From the NCBI RefSeq assembly GCF_000372725.1, contig NW_005200600.1, positions 466,574-521,176 on the forward strand: 54,603 nt of DNA, given 5' to 3'. Each line of letters begins with the position of its first letter. Within the stretch, counting starts at the first letter, position 1. Below are positions 40,475 to 49,946 of this stretch, in pieces. The notes beneath the pieces were generated by a model. The model did no database searches and had not been told where the DNA came from. It saw only the letters and a list, made by a program, of their open reading frames with translations. Source of the stretch: Emiliania huxleyi CCMP1516. Lineage: Eukaryota; Haptophyta; Isochrysidales; Noelaerhabdaceae. A program made the translations under genes and the position numbers.

Positions 40475-41728
40475 TCACTTCTTGCGCGCGACGCGGCACG
40501 ACTTGCACCGGCGCGGCAAGGTGTACCCCTTCTCCCAGAAGAACTCGAGCTCTCCCATGTTCATGTAATTTGGCTGCGAGCAGTCGCAGCAGCTCTTGTA
40601 CTGCAGATGCTCGGGCGGCGCCCAGCGGCTCTGCGGCGCTTCCGCGGCCCATTCCTGCACGATGGCCACGTTGATGCCAGGGTCGGGGTCAATGCCTGCT
40701 GCTAGGACGAGGGCCTTGAGGATGTTGCCGTCGCCCACGCTGGAGACCAGCTCGGCGGACATCATCACGCGAGAAAACGACCGCCACTTGCGATCGATGC
40801 CCCGCAGCTTGGCGTCGGCCGCCTGGTCCTCGGCCTTCACGAGCCATGCGAGCGCTCCCGATGCCCCAGCTTCGAGCACGGCAGCAAGCGACGCGTCCGA
40901 GGTCACAGTCGTCTTGTACCAGCCTGGCTTGCCGTCCCAGATGGGGTACATCTCGCTGACCTGAACGATGCCCATCTTTGCATACAAGGCGCGCCGCAGC
41001 GGCTGGGCGAGGTGGTGCAGGTTGCCGAGCAGCTTGGTGAAACAGTCGCTGTTGCCGCGGCGGTACACGTGCTCGTCCTCGCCCACCGTGGCCACGAACT
41101 TGTTGTCGGCCGCCTCCGCACGCCAGCGCTCGAGTTCAAAGGGCAGATGCTCGATCGACTTTGGGGGCAGACCCTCCTTGCCCTTGGCCATGGCAAAGTG
41201 GGTCCGCCGCACAAACTCGACCCGGCCGTCAGGCTTGAAGAGCCATCCGACCATGATCTTGGAGTGGCTGAGCTCCTTGTAGCGCATCATATCGGTGTCG
41301 TTGGAGACCACAGCGCAATGCAGCTCAACCGCCATGCGCACGACGACATCGTCGCCGTCAAGATTGACTGGGCGCAGCACGTCGGCCCCGCGCTGCAGCA
41401 GGAGGGCTGCGAGGATGCAGTCGGCGTTGTACGGCATGTTGCGCTCTTGCTCCTGCACCTCCTTCTCGCGGCGGCCCATCCACGTCTGAAGCGCCTCGTC
41501 GCTCTCGAAGCCGCAGTCAATCACGAAATGCGGCGTCACGCCACTCTTCCTGCAGCCGTCAACGAAGGCGTGCACGCGAACCGCTGCCTCGTGCACAAGG
41601 GGCCACGGCTCTGTGCGGCCCTTAAACCCGGGCTCGTTGACGGGCATGAAGGTGCTCAGGTAGTTTAGTGCGTCGATCACGACGTGGCGCTCGCTCATGC
41701 ACAGGTCTGCGAAGCTGTCGCTCAACAT
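40475..41728 (-). CDS. PIN/FEN-like nuclease-fold protein with C-terminal zinc ribbon
   Basis: ATG 41728 opens a 417-aa intronless frame (an internal start at 41698, MSERHVVIDALNYL, is equally good). VIDALNYLS supplies the first acidic residue, LDGDDVVVRMA the middle pair and VVSNDTDMMRY the D-x-D of a PIN/FEN-like nuclease fold (compare XPG/Asteroid proteins). The C terminus reads KSCCDCSQPNYMNMGELEFF and WEKGYTLPRRCKSCR, matching the zf-trcl type zinc ribbon (C-x2-C ... FFxxKG ... PxRCxxCR). It probably cleaves or binds structured nucleic acid. The gene lies between two direct copies of repeat family B. Confidence 0.7.
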   Translation of the reverse strand: MLSDSFADLCMSERHVVIDALNYLSTFMPVNEPGFKGRTEPWPLVHEAAVRVHAFVDGCRKSGVTPHFVIDCGFESDEALQTWMGRREKEVQEQERNMPYNADCILAALLLQRGADVLRPVNLDGDDVVVRMAVELHCAVVSNDTDMMRYKELSHSKIMVGWLFKPDGRVEFVRRTHFAMAKGKEGLPPKSIEHLPFELERWRAEAADNKFVATVGEDEHVYRRGNSDCFTKLLGNLHHLAQPLRRALYAKMGIVQVSEMYPIWDGKPGWYKTTVTSDASLAAVLEAGASGALAWLVKAEDQAADAKLRGIDRKWRSFSRVMMSAELVSSVGDGNILKALVLAAGIDPDPGINVAIVQEWAAEAPQSRWAPPEHLQYKSCCDCSQPNYMNMGELEFFWEKGYTLPRRCKSCRVARKK

Positions 41729-42103
41729 TGACACAATCGAGGGCGTCGTGTCACGATCGAAACAAAGAAAAAAGGGCGCACGACGAGCATGCGAAGATAT
41801 TGAGCACTATCCGATGGACTTGTACAGCCCGCTGTGCTCTCCGCTGTGCCACGGCGTATGATGGGCTGCGAGAGCCGTATCTTCCCTCCTTGACGCAGAG
41901 GCGCCGCGAGGCACGAGAGGCGTAGAAGAGAGGCTGGCGTGCCCCGCACCGCCCGGCTGGCAGTAGGAGGGCCCGCCGGTGAGACCACTGATTTTGGTGC
42001 CGACCATAAATTCTCGCCACTGGAACGCATGCTACTTACAGCTGTCTGTGCAGAGATGCCAGCACCCCCCACAGGCAGAGCTCTGCTTCCCTAGGGACGT
42101 CGC
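41729..42103. other. Upstream region of the PIN-like gene
   Basis: No convincing ORF. It presumably contains promoter sequence for the minus-strand gene; no TATA box was recognised. Confidence 0.4.
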
Positions 42104-42220
42104 GATGCGCTCCCCGCTCCCGTTCCCCTGTGTCCCTGATCGTCCTTACAAGATCCTGCTCGTGCAGGTGGGGACCCTGTCCTTCTCCCACCCCTCGTTT
42201 TGGCGTGTCCGTTTTATTTA
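42104..42220. repeat. Dispersed repeat family B, copy 3
   Basis: It reads ATGCGCTCCCCGCTCCCGTT to TGTCCGTTTTATTTA, colinear with 40234-40360 but lacking about 9 bp (TTGCCTG region). A T/A-rich end follows (TTTATTTATTC). Confidence 0.9.
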
Positions 42221-42540
42221 TTTATTCTCTCGGGTCGTTCTCTCTCTTGTTGCTTCTTCCTCTGTCGCGTCCGCTCTCCTCTGCCTCGTTCTGCGACGCC
42301 GCCGCCGCCTGCCGATCCCTTACTCTCGCTTCTTCTCCCGCCTTTCGTCGCAGCTCTGCCCTGCTAGCGGCATATTTTGGCCCCTCGAGTTTATCGAGCT
42401 CTCCTCGCGCAAGGACGACTCTTCTGACGCCCACTCCGATCATTTGCCGCCAAGTCATATCGTTGCTCAGGTCCACTCTCTCTTCGAACACTCGTACTTC
42501 CACCGAAGCGATGATGTTGGCGCTGGGGTCCCCTTCGGGT

Positions 42541-42726
42541 GTATCGTGACATAAAAAGAAAGAAAGAAAACAGACAACCCAAGGGAGGGATGGGAGGACG
42601 GCACGCCGCCACCACACAGGGATTTTAAGGAAAGAAGTATCGTGACATAAAAGAAAGAAAGAAAACAGACAACCCAAGGGAGGGATGGGAGGACGGCACG
42701 CCGCCACCACACAGGGATTTTAAGGA
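42541..42726. repeat. Repeat family C: two tandem copies of a 96-bp unit
   Basis: GTATCGTGACATAAAAAGAA through CCACACAGGGATTTTAAGG is repeated at 42541 and 42637. The internal AAGAAAGAAAGAAAACAGAC and AACCCAAGGGAGGGATGGGA match 27890-27995. It lies directly upstream of the F-box/RCC1 gene. Confidence 0.95.
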
Positions 42727-42812
42727 GAGGTGTGTGGTGCGCTATCCGTCGCCCACCCTAGGGAGTCTCGTGACATGTTTGGACTTTATGTCCCGGCAGA
42801 ATTCTTCTTGCG

Positions 42813-44210
42813 ATGTCTCTGCGGCGTCGCTCCCGCCGCCTGGCTTCCGCCGCCGCCGCCGCCGCACACTGCCCCCTCACCGACCTGCCCCTTGAGCTTC
42901 TCGCGCGCGTCATCTCCCGCTGCGACCCCGCCGACATCGCTCGCGTCGCGGCCGTCTCGCTGCTGTTCTACGCCTCGCTCGCGGCGGAGGGCATCCGCTT
43001 GTGGGCGCAAGAGCAAGGCTTCGAGCTGCCGGCGCTGCCAGAGGGCGAGAGCTGCGCCGTGCGGTGGCTGTGCTACTCGGCGTTGCTGCGCGAGTCCAAC
43101 CCGCCGGCGAGGGCGGCGGCAGGCGAACGGCACAGCGTCTTCATCGACGGCGAGGGGCGGCTCTCGTCGTGCGGCTCGGCGCCGCATTACGTCCCAGGTC
43201 TCCTCGGCCACGGCGAGGGCGTGACGCGGCTCAACACGCTGACACGCCTCCCTTCCCCGCTGGGCGGCGAGCGCGCCGTCACTGTGTCGACTGGAGGTAT
43301 TCACAACCTCGCCCTCACGGCCGACAGCAGTGTCTGGAGCTGGGGCTTTGGAGCCTCTGGCCAGCTGGGCCACGGCGACGAGGAGGAGCAGCTGCTGCCC
43401 AAGAAGCTCGAGGCCTTGGCTGGCCAGCGCGTCGTCGCTGTGTCGGCTGGACGCAACCACAACCTCGCCCTCGCCGCCGACGGCGCCGTCTGGAGCTGGG
43501 GTTTTGGAACCTCTGGCCAGCTGGGCCACGGCGATGAGCAGGAGCAGCGGTTGCCGAAGAAGCTCGAGACCTTGGCCGACCAGCGTGTCGTCGCTGTGTT
43601 GGCGGGATTTGAATACAGCCTTACCATCACCGCCGACGGCGCCCTCTGGAGCTGGGGCGATGGAGGCCGTGGCAAGCTGGGCCACGGCGACCAGCAGAAG
43701 CAGCTGCTGCCCAAGAAGGTCGAGGCCTTGGCGGAGCGGAGCGTCGTCGCCGTGTCAGCTGCATTATTCCACAGCCTCGCCCTCACTGCCGACGGCGCCG
43801 TCTGGAGCTGGGGCGATGGCCTGCTGGGCCACGGCGACCAGCAGAAGCAGCTGCTGCCGAAGAAGGTCGAGACCTTTGCTGGCCAGCGAGTCGTCACGGT
43901 GTCGGCTGGAGCCGTGCACAGCCTCGCCCTCACCGCTGACGGCGCCCTCTGGAGCTGGGGCGGTGGATCCCTTGGCCAGCTGGGCCATGGCGACGAGGAG
44001 CACCAGCTGCTGCCCAAGAAGCTCGAGGCCTTGGCGGGGCAGCGCGTCGTCGCGGTGGCGGCTGGAGCATACCACAGCCTCGCCATCACCGCCGACGGCG
44101 CTGTCTTTGCCTGGGGCAAGGGCGAGGACGGCTACCTGGGCCACGGAGAGGACCTGTCGAACCAGCTGCTGCCCAAGAAGATCGAGGCGTGGGCGCCGGG
44201 GAAGCTGTGA
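42813..44210 (+). CDS. F-box plus RCC1-repeat protein
   Basis: An intronless 465-aa frame runs from ATG 42813 to TGA 44208-44210. Residues about 20-70 form an F-box: LTDLPLELLARVISRCDPAD, IARVAAVSLLFY. From about residue 105 onward come six to seven RCC1 blades with near-identical text: RVVAVSAGRNHNLALAADGA, VWSWGFGTSGQLGHGDEQEQ, LPKKLETLA and variants. F-box proteins bind SKP1 in SCF ubiquitin ligases; the propeller would recruit substrates. The repeats are so similar at the DNA level that recent internal duplication or conversion is likely. Lack of introns, unlike the RCC1 gene at 18.8-20.9 kb, may reflect retroposition or a recently expanded family. No TATA box is obvious; repeat family C abuts the 5' side. 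Confidence 0.9.
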   Translation: MSLRRRSRRLASAAAAAAHCPLTDLPLELLARVISRCDPADIARVAAVSLLFYASLAAEGIRLWAQEQGFELPALPEGESCAVRWLCYSALLRESNPPARAAAGERHSVFIDGEGRLSSCGSAPHYVPGLLGHGEGVTRLNTLTRLPSPLGGERAVTVSTGGIHNLALTADSSVWSWGFGASGQLGHGDEEEQLLPKKLEALAGQRVVAVSAGRNHNLALAADGAVWSWGFGTSGQLGHGDEQEQRLPKKLETLADQRVVAVLAGFEYSLTITADGALWSWGDGGRGKLGHGDQQKQLLPKKVEALAERSVVAVSAALFHSLALTADGAVWSWGDGLLGHGDQQKQLLPKKVETFAGQRVVTVSAGAVHSLALTADGALWSWGGGSLGQLGHGDEEHQLLPKKLEALAGQRVVAVAAGAYHSLAITADGAVFAWGKGEDGYLGHGEDLSNQLLPKKIEAWAPGKL

Positions 44211-45174
44211 GCACACAGTGAGGTGGGGGCTCTCTTCCCCCGCGATATTTCTGTATGACCGCGGTTTTTTTACCGGTGTGTGGGCTGTGCCTGCCGTTCT
44301 GTGTTTACCGTTATTCAACTGTGTCGTGTTATTCAACTGTGTCGTGATACGTGTAACTGTACGAAATTCGCGCACAAGGCTGCCCCCACCATCGCTCCCC
44401 AGGGCCGCGGCACGCAGCGCTCCTCCGGCTCTGCCAGTGCCACTCTCTCCCTCTCGCTGGCCAGGACAGCCAGGAGCCAGCGCGCAGCGGCGCCCCCACA
44501 GTGCGGTCCAAAGGACAAGCGCACGCCCACGCGCCAGGGACGGCCAAAACGGTAAACGCCGCATACTTTTAGCTTTGGGAGAGGTGTTTGTCTTCTCTAG
44601 GCCCCTAAAAGGCCCCTTCGCGCCCGCCCCGCCGGCGTGCAAGACTTGTGCACTTGTCTAGCTACCGTACGACCTTCGTACTAGGCTTTCATCATCGGCG
44701 TTCTGAGCTCCATCACACTGACCAAACTCCAGCCCTTTCGCCCGAAAACGACACTGGCATGCGCCCCCGACATCAGTCCGCGCCGTGTGTGCTGGACCCG
44801 AGCGCACGCCAAGAGAGCCCGCCCTCTGTCGTGCCGAAACCTCAGCACAGCCCGAAATGCGCTCTGTCTCCCATTGTAATCCACCGCGCTCCCGCGCCTC
44901 CCCATTGGCGTCGCAGCTGCTGGAGATGTGATCCACACGTGCTCCGCGCCCGCATTTGCCCGCCTCGAACTCATACGCCACGTGGTTGCTGCAGGTGGCA
45001 TGGAAGCGCAGATCTTCGGCGGCACGCTGCACGCTGGCGGCCCGCGATTAAAAAAACCTCGCTTCTTGTGGCGAGTCAGGCGCGCCGACCAGATGGGCCC
45101 CCACGTGGTATGGGGGCGGGGACCGGCGGACGCTAGCGTGGACTGCGCAGACGTGCTGCGGGGCGGTGGACTTC
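44211..45174. other. Intergenic region, no gene recognised
   Basis: A tandem GTTATTCAACTGTGTCGTGTTATT stretch (about 44311-44346) follows the F-box/RCC1 stop. A GGGAGAGGTGTTTGTCTTCT...TAGGCCCCT segment (44577-44612) recurs in similar form at about 49112-49147. ORFs here lack protein-like composition. Confidence 0.5.
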
Positions 45175-47409
45175 ATGGCACCATGGAGGGTGGTGCGCTG
45201 GCAGCCCGACTCCATGTCATTCCTGCCCCTGTCGGACAAGGTTGTAGGGGACGGGGAGGAGGCGAAAGATGCGGCAGCAACGCTGCAAGCGTTACACGAG
45301 CTTGCTGGAGCGGTCCCGGAGGAGGCCGTTCCCGACGGAGCGGTGCCGGCCGCCCTCCCCCGATTCCTGCGACTGATGGGAATGGCGGAGGCGGAAATGG
45401 CGGGTGCGCTGCTCGGGATGGAGGGAGGCGCCCTGAGGATGGTGGCCCGGGTGGCCAAGCAGCGGGCGATACAAGTGACGCGCCACTGGCAAACGGTGGG
45501 GATCCCTCTCGAGTCGCTCGGGACGGAGCGCTTCCCCACGCTGGCCGCCTGTCATGGGTGCGGCGGTAAATTTCGCACACTGTTCCACGTGAAGCCGGAA
45601 GACGGACCTGCGGCCACGAAAGTGGCCGAAGAGGTGGTTAGCGCCATCTTGGAACGAATTTCTGAGCGGGTGGAAGGAGGAGCGGAGGAGGGGATGAGGG
45701 GGCGCCTGTGCCACGCCATGCAGGGACAGGGAGTGTTCGTGTGCTTTTGTTGTGCAGCTCCTGTGGTCCGTGAGAAGAGGAGGCAAGGAGGCGGGTTGGT
45801 GACGAGGGGGGGACAGCCGCCGCAACAGGCAAGCGCACCCCGAGCCGGGGCTGCACCTGCGGGTCGGCCTTCCCCGACACGGACTCTGCCACAAAGGACA
45901 CGAGACAGCCCGGTGAGGTTCGTACCGGCAGCTGACAGGGTGAGACAGCGACGGGATGCGATCCGAGAAGCCGAGAGGGACCAAGAGGCCGCGGTGGCGG
46001 GCGAGAAGGCGGTCCTGGCGGAACTTAGGGCGATCGGTTTGTCGTTCGCGGCCAGCACCGGCGTGCTCAGGCCAGTACAGGCACGAGAGGTGCGGGGCCT
46101 GGCTAAACGACTGGTTGGCTCGACGGACCTCCTTGGACAGGTTTTCCGGTGGGAGGGGGAGGACTACCTCGTCAACGACATCGCACCGGGGCCGACACTG
46201 TCGGGGGGGCAGGCGCTGAAGGCGTACGCCTGCTGTGTGAAGAGGCGGGTGGCATCGGCGGGCCCGCTGTCTGAACACAACTCGGCCTTTGATATCCGGG
46301 CGGTGCGGGACCGAATCGAGAAGGACCGGGCGAGGGGGGAGGCGACGCGACTACTGGGCAATCTACGGCCTGATGCGGAGTGGGAGGGGGGAGAAGCGGG
46401 GCCGTCGGCGAATCCGGGCCCTGCCCCCCCCCCTTCCCGAGGGGAGACGAGAGCTAGGCCCCCCCCCATGAGCGGGGTGGACGGCCGACGCGTGGAACCA
46501 CGGCTGGAACGGCCGCAGGGGCAGGGGGCCGCCTCCGAGGCCCCGCCTCAGGAGTTGCGGCGGCCGGTACCGCCACCAGGCCCGCCGCCACCACCACTGT
46601 ACCCGCCCCCGCCGCTGGAGCGACCGCTGAGTCGAGGAGCCGCCCCTGAGGTTCCACACCAAGCGGTGCGGCCGCCAGTGCTGCCATCGTTTCCGCCACC
46701 CACACTGCCACTTCCGCCCCCACCACTGGGACGGCTGCAGGGTCGTGGGGCCGCCCCAGCGGCTCCACACCAGGCGTTTGGACCGCAAGGGCCGCCACCA
46801 TACCCGCCGCCCTTGCCACCGCCTCCACCCCCGCCGCCGGCGGGGCCGCCACCGTGTGGACCCGCTCGGAATAACCTGGGGGATCCGGAACCGCCCCGCC
46901 GGAGGCTGGCGTACCCGGGCGAAGGAGCTGGGAGGGGGGAGTTGCCGCAACACAACAACGAACCCGCCGGCGAGCCGGAGGGCCGAGACCGGAGGGCCCC
47001 GGGGGGGGCCTGGGGTCAGCTGTCGGAGGAGGCGAGAGACGAGCTGACGCGGCCTCTGCGAGTAGAGTCGGGACGGACGGACGAGCCGAGGACGATAGAG
47101 AGACCACGGGGGCGGGCGCGAGTCCTCGACCGAAGAGAGCTGGCCCCACCCCCCGGGGAGGGGCGGCGTAGCGATCGAATGCCGCCGCCCTCGCCCGAGG
47201 AGTCGGGCACGGGATCGCCGGAGGCGGAGGCAACAAGAATAGCCCCCGAAGACGAGACGGCGGCGAGGCCGCGGTCGAAGAAGTATAAGAGGGGAAGGCG
47301 GGCTCCGCAGCCGACGCCGAACCATCGGAAATCGAACAGGAGGGAGGACCGGGAGGAGAGGGGAGCCCCCTCGGATGGGGGGTGGGGAGATCGGGCGGAG
47401 GAGCCCTGA
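45175..47409 (+). CDS. Unrecognised 744-aa protein with CxxC motif, Pro-rich middle and basic tail
   Basis: ATG 45175 (MAPWRVVRWQPDSMSF) to TGA 47407-47409, intronless. The N-terminal 200 residues look folded and include LRMVARVAKQRAIQVTRHWQ, ACHGCGGKFRTLFHVKPEDG and GVFVCFCCAAP, possible zinc ligands. A helical charged region follows (RQRRDAIREAERDQEAAVAG). Residues about 420-580 are Pro-rich with three imperfect repeats of the LERP(L/Q)xRGAAPEVPHQAVRP type. The C terminus is strongly basic (RPRSKKYKRGRRAPQPTPNH). GGA/AGG-rich, less GC3-biased codon use differs from neighbours. Layout would suit a Gag-like or nucleic-acid-binding protein of a retroelement, but no partner polymerase is in the window; a host protein is possible. 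Confidence 0.5.
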   Translation: MAPWRVVRWQPDSMSFLPLSDKVVGDGEEAKDAAATLQALHELAGAVPEEAVPDGAVPAALPRFLRLMGMAEAEMAGALLGMEGGALRMVARVAKQRAIQVTRHWQTVGIPLESLGTERFPTLAACHGCGGKFRTLFHVKPEDGPAATKVAEEVVSAILERISERVEGGAEEGMRGRLCHAMQGQGVFVCFCCAAPVVREKRRQGGGLVTRGGQPPQQASAPRAGAAPAGRPSPTRTLPQRTRDSPVRFVPAADRVRQRRDAIREAERDQEAAVAGEKAVLAELRAIGLSFAASTGVLRPVQAREVRGLAKRLVGSTDLLGQVFRWEGEDYLVNDIAPGPTLSGGQALKAYACCVKRRVASAGPLSEHNSAFDIRAVRDRIEKDRARGEATRLLGNLRPDAEWEGGEAGPSANPGPAPPPSRGETRARPPPMSGVDGRRVEPRLERPQGQGAASEAPPQELRRPVPPPGPPPPPLYPPPPLERPLSRGAAPEVPHQAVRPPVLPSFPPPTLPLPPPPLGRLQGRGAAPAAPHQAFGPQGPPPYPPPLPPPPPPPPAGPPPCGPARNNLGDPEPPRRRLAYPGEGAGRGELPQHNNEPAGEPEGRDRRAPGGAWGQLSEEARDELTRPLRVESGRTDEPRTIERPRGRARVLDRRELAPPPGEGRRSDRMPPPSPEESGTGSPEAEATRIAPEDETAARPRSKKYKRGRRAPQPTPNHRKSNRREDREERGAPSDGGWGDRAEEP

Positions 47410-48090
47410 GTGGCGATGTCGGGTGAGAGTGTACGTCATGCTCGTGTCTAGTGTCTGGTGTTTACTAGCTCCGAGTAGAGGGGGCGTTCCGCCGCTAGGG
47501 GACACCCAAAGCGCAGAACTAACCCTCGGAGACCCGTGTTTACTTTAAGGCCCTTGCCCTGCGTATGCGCACCCCCCTAGCTAGGGGTCAGGGCTCTCTA
47601 GCCCGTAGCCCGATCCCGATCATCCGGCCCGCTGGATGCGCTTCTCAGCTCACCGGCCCTGGATGTGAGGTTACCGACTGTGCACTCCAAGTGCTCCAAG
47701 TGCTGTGGCCAACGTGGCAGTGTCCCATCAGCTCCCATCAGCAATTCGGACGGCGCGACTGCGCGCAGCACTCAGCGACAAGACCGCCCGGAGAGATGAG
47801 CGTATTTTCCACCGACCTCGCACACGGGCGCTACCATACGCCGCGCACCGTGTCAAGACCCAGAGCGTCATAGCGCCGCTCTGCGCTCTGTGTGCGGCGG
47901 ACTGGCTGCAGCGGGGGAGGATGGGTGGGCACTGGACGACGTCGCGGGCGCCGCCTCGACCGGGCGCATCGGCGGCAGGCCACACAGAAGCCGTTGCAAC
48001 GAGCCGGCGTCACGCACCTAGGAAACAAGGCCGCGTCCGGAGAGAGAGTATGCTGTCCCCGCCTCATCGGAGAAATTCCCGTTCGCGCGC
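47410..48090. other. Intergenic region, no gene recognised
   Basis: It contains a CCCCCCTAGCTAGGGGTCAGGG palindromic stretch (about 47573-47594) shortly after the 744-aa ORF, possibly part of its 3' region. No coding sequence is supported. Confidence 0.45.
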
Positions 48091-48786
48091 TCATAGCACA
48101 CTGCCGGACGAATGGCGCGCATAGAAGGTCTTGCTCTTGCTAAGGTAGGCTGCCACTGTTGGCGCGGCGGCTGTCCGCGCCGCCAGGGCGTGTACCTTTG
48201 GGTATCGTGTCGCCACGTCGAAGTGTGCAGCCTCGAGTGCTTGCGCAAAGGGGAAACCTGCTCGCAAAGCGACCAATACCGCCAGGTCGGCGCCCGTTGG
48301 GAAGGTGCGGCCGTGGACGAAGCCACTCTCGGGCACGAAGAGCTCGAGCACGCGCAAGTACTGGGCGAAGGTCGCGTTGATAGCCGCTGGCGGCCTAATA
48401 GCTCCTCGGTCCTCGACGCCCTGCAGGATATCCTCCTTGATCTGCGCAAACATGTCATCCACCGCACGTTGCTGCGGCGACAGCGCGAGAAAGCCCGGTG
48501 CGATGTCACGCACGTACCGCTCGATCGCGAGCGACTCCTGCAAGCAGCCGTATTCAAAGGCACACGATGGGAAGAGACCGGCGTGTGCAATCACCGGGAC
48601 GTATCCACTCGGCGTCTTTGTCTTGTACCCTGATGTGTCGGTGCTGTCGACGATTGTCAGATTTCCGACTGCCGCATACAGGCGCGCCAATTCGGCGCGG
48701 CCCGCGACGTTGAAGTAGGTTAGCTTCGGAGCCTCTGCAGCAACGCGCGCTGCAAGAAGGACCCACAACCACTTGAGCGACTCCAT
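48091..48786 (-). CDS. Glutathione S-transferase-like protein with signal peptide
   Basis: ATG 48786 gives MESLKWLWVLLAARVAAEAP, a signal peptide, then KLTYFNVAGRAELARLYAAV, the N-terminal thioredoxin-fold start of sigma-class GSTs with the catalytic Tyr (YFN). PSGYVPVIAHAG followed by LQESLAIERYVRDIAPGF contains the cis-Pro (V-P-V) and the glutathione-contacting E-S. The C-terminal helical domain includes FAQYLRVLELFVPESGF and PTGADLAVLVALRAGFPFAQ (N-cap-like motif). It has 231 aa, normal for the family, and is intronless. The signal peptide is unusual and suggests an ER-lumenal, plastid-targeted or secreted enzyme conjugating glutathione. Confidence 0.8.
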   Translation of the reverse strand: MESLKWLWVLLAARVAAEAPKLTYFNVAGRAELARLYAAVGNLTIVDSTDTSGYKTKTPSGYVPVIAHAGLFPSCAFEYGCLQESLAIERYVRDIAPGFLALSPQQRAVDDMFAQIKEDILQGVEDRGAIRPPAAINATFAQYLRVLELFVPESGFVHGRTFPTGADLAVLVALRAGFPFAQALEAAHFDVATRYPKVHALAARTAAAPTVAAYLSKSKTFYARHSSGSVL

Positions 48787-49946
48787 GCTGGCGAAGAGGC
48801 ACACGCACGCTCTTGGAGCCACTCTTGGACCCGAGTAGAGCGAGTAGAGCGAGCAGGCTCCGAGACGGAAAGAGCGAGCGCGCAGACTCCGCAGGCAGCC
48901 AGCTTCGCTCTCCGGATTTTCTTTTCTTTTTTTGTCTAAGTTCGAATTCTTTTTTGATAAGTCTCTTCCCCGCAACTGAGGGGGTGGTTGCGGAGTTCGA
49001 CGCTCATCCGTCCGTTTCGCGCCCATTAGCGACGATGCTCTCGACGCTCCGACACCGTGGCGGGAAGAGGAAGGTGGGCGACACCCTCGGGAACGTACTT
49101 TTGGCTAAGAAAAGGGAGAGGGGTGTTTGTGTTCTTTAGGCCCCTCTCTCTCTCTCTCGTCGTACATGTAAGAACCAAAACCCAGTGACCAAAACCCAGT
49201 GAGATGATGGAGAGGGGGGACGACACCGCTCGATCTACATGTACCCTCTGGGGTCCCTCAGCGGCGTGCACCTCGATCCTTCCGTGTTTGTTATGACCCC
49301 CCCCCCGAACCCCCGATGAGCACACCAGCAAGGGAGGGCGAGACGATCGAGGGGTCCCGCACCATGCGGAATCGACCCTATCCAGTGCTCAAGTGCTCAA
49401 GACCAAATATAGGGTCAAAAAATCGAGAAAAATTCGACCTGCCGCCACGCAGTCCACCGCAGCGACTCTGCGAGCAGTCTCTTGCGAGCACTGCTCGCAT
49501 AATAGAGTCTACTAGAGTGAGGCCCTTGACGGGCCCCGCCCCCAATGGGGCGGGGTTGAATGGGCTAGCGCTGGCGTGGCGTTGACATGAGCACAAAGTT
49601 GCTAATGTGCGTAGACGAACAAACACAGAGTAGGGTTGAATTCGTCCACTTTAAGGCTTGGGGAGTGCTTGGGGTGGCCTCAGGCATCCCCAAGGGAGTC
49701 GCAGCGGTGCCCCATAAGCCGCCATAAGCAGCTTAGCGATTGTCGAACCTCGAAGCGCGTTCGTTTGAAGAAAGGCACACGCGACACGGTACTATCGGGC
49801 CACCGGAGAGTCACCGGTAAACTTCGACACTTAGAGGGGTGAGAGCATGCATTATTGTGGCATATCATGTCACATAAGGTCGAGCTTGACTGCAGAAGCA
49901 TCAAGAAGCGGATACTCCAACTCGACTGTGCCGGCAAACTGCCTCC
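48787..49946. other. Intergenic region, no gene recognised
   Basis: Notable pieces: a duplicated CCAAAACCCAGTGA (49175-49202), TACATGTA motifs (49165, 49240), a C-run (49297-49305), and a hairpin-like GAGCAGTCTCTTGCGAGCACTGCTC near 49471. No convincing ORF. Confidence 0.45.
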
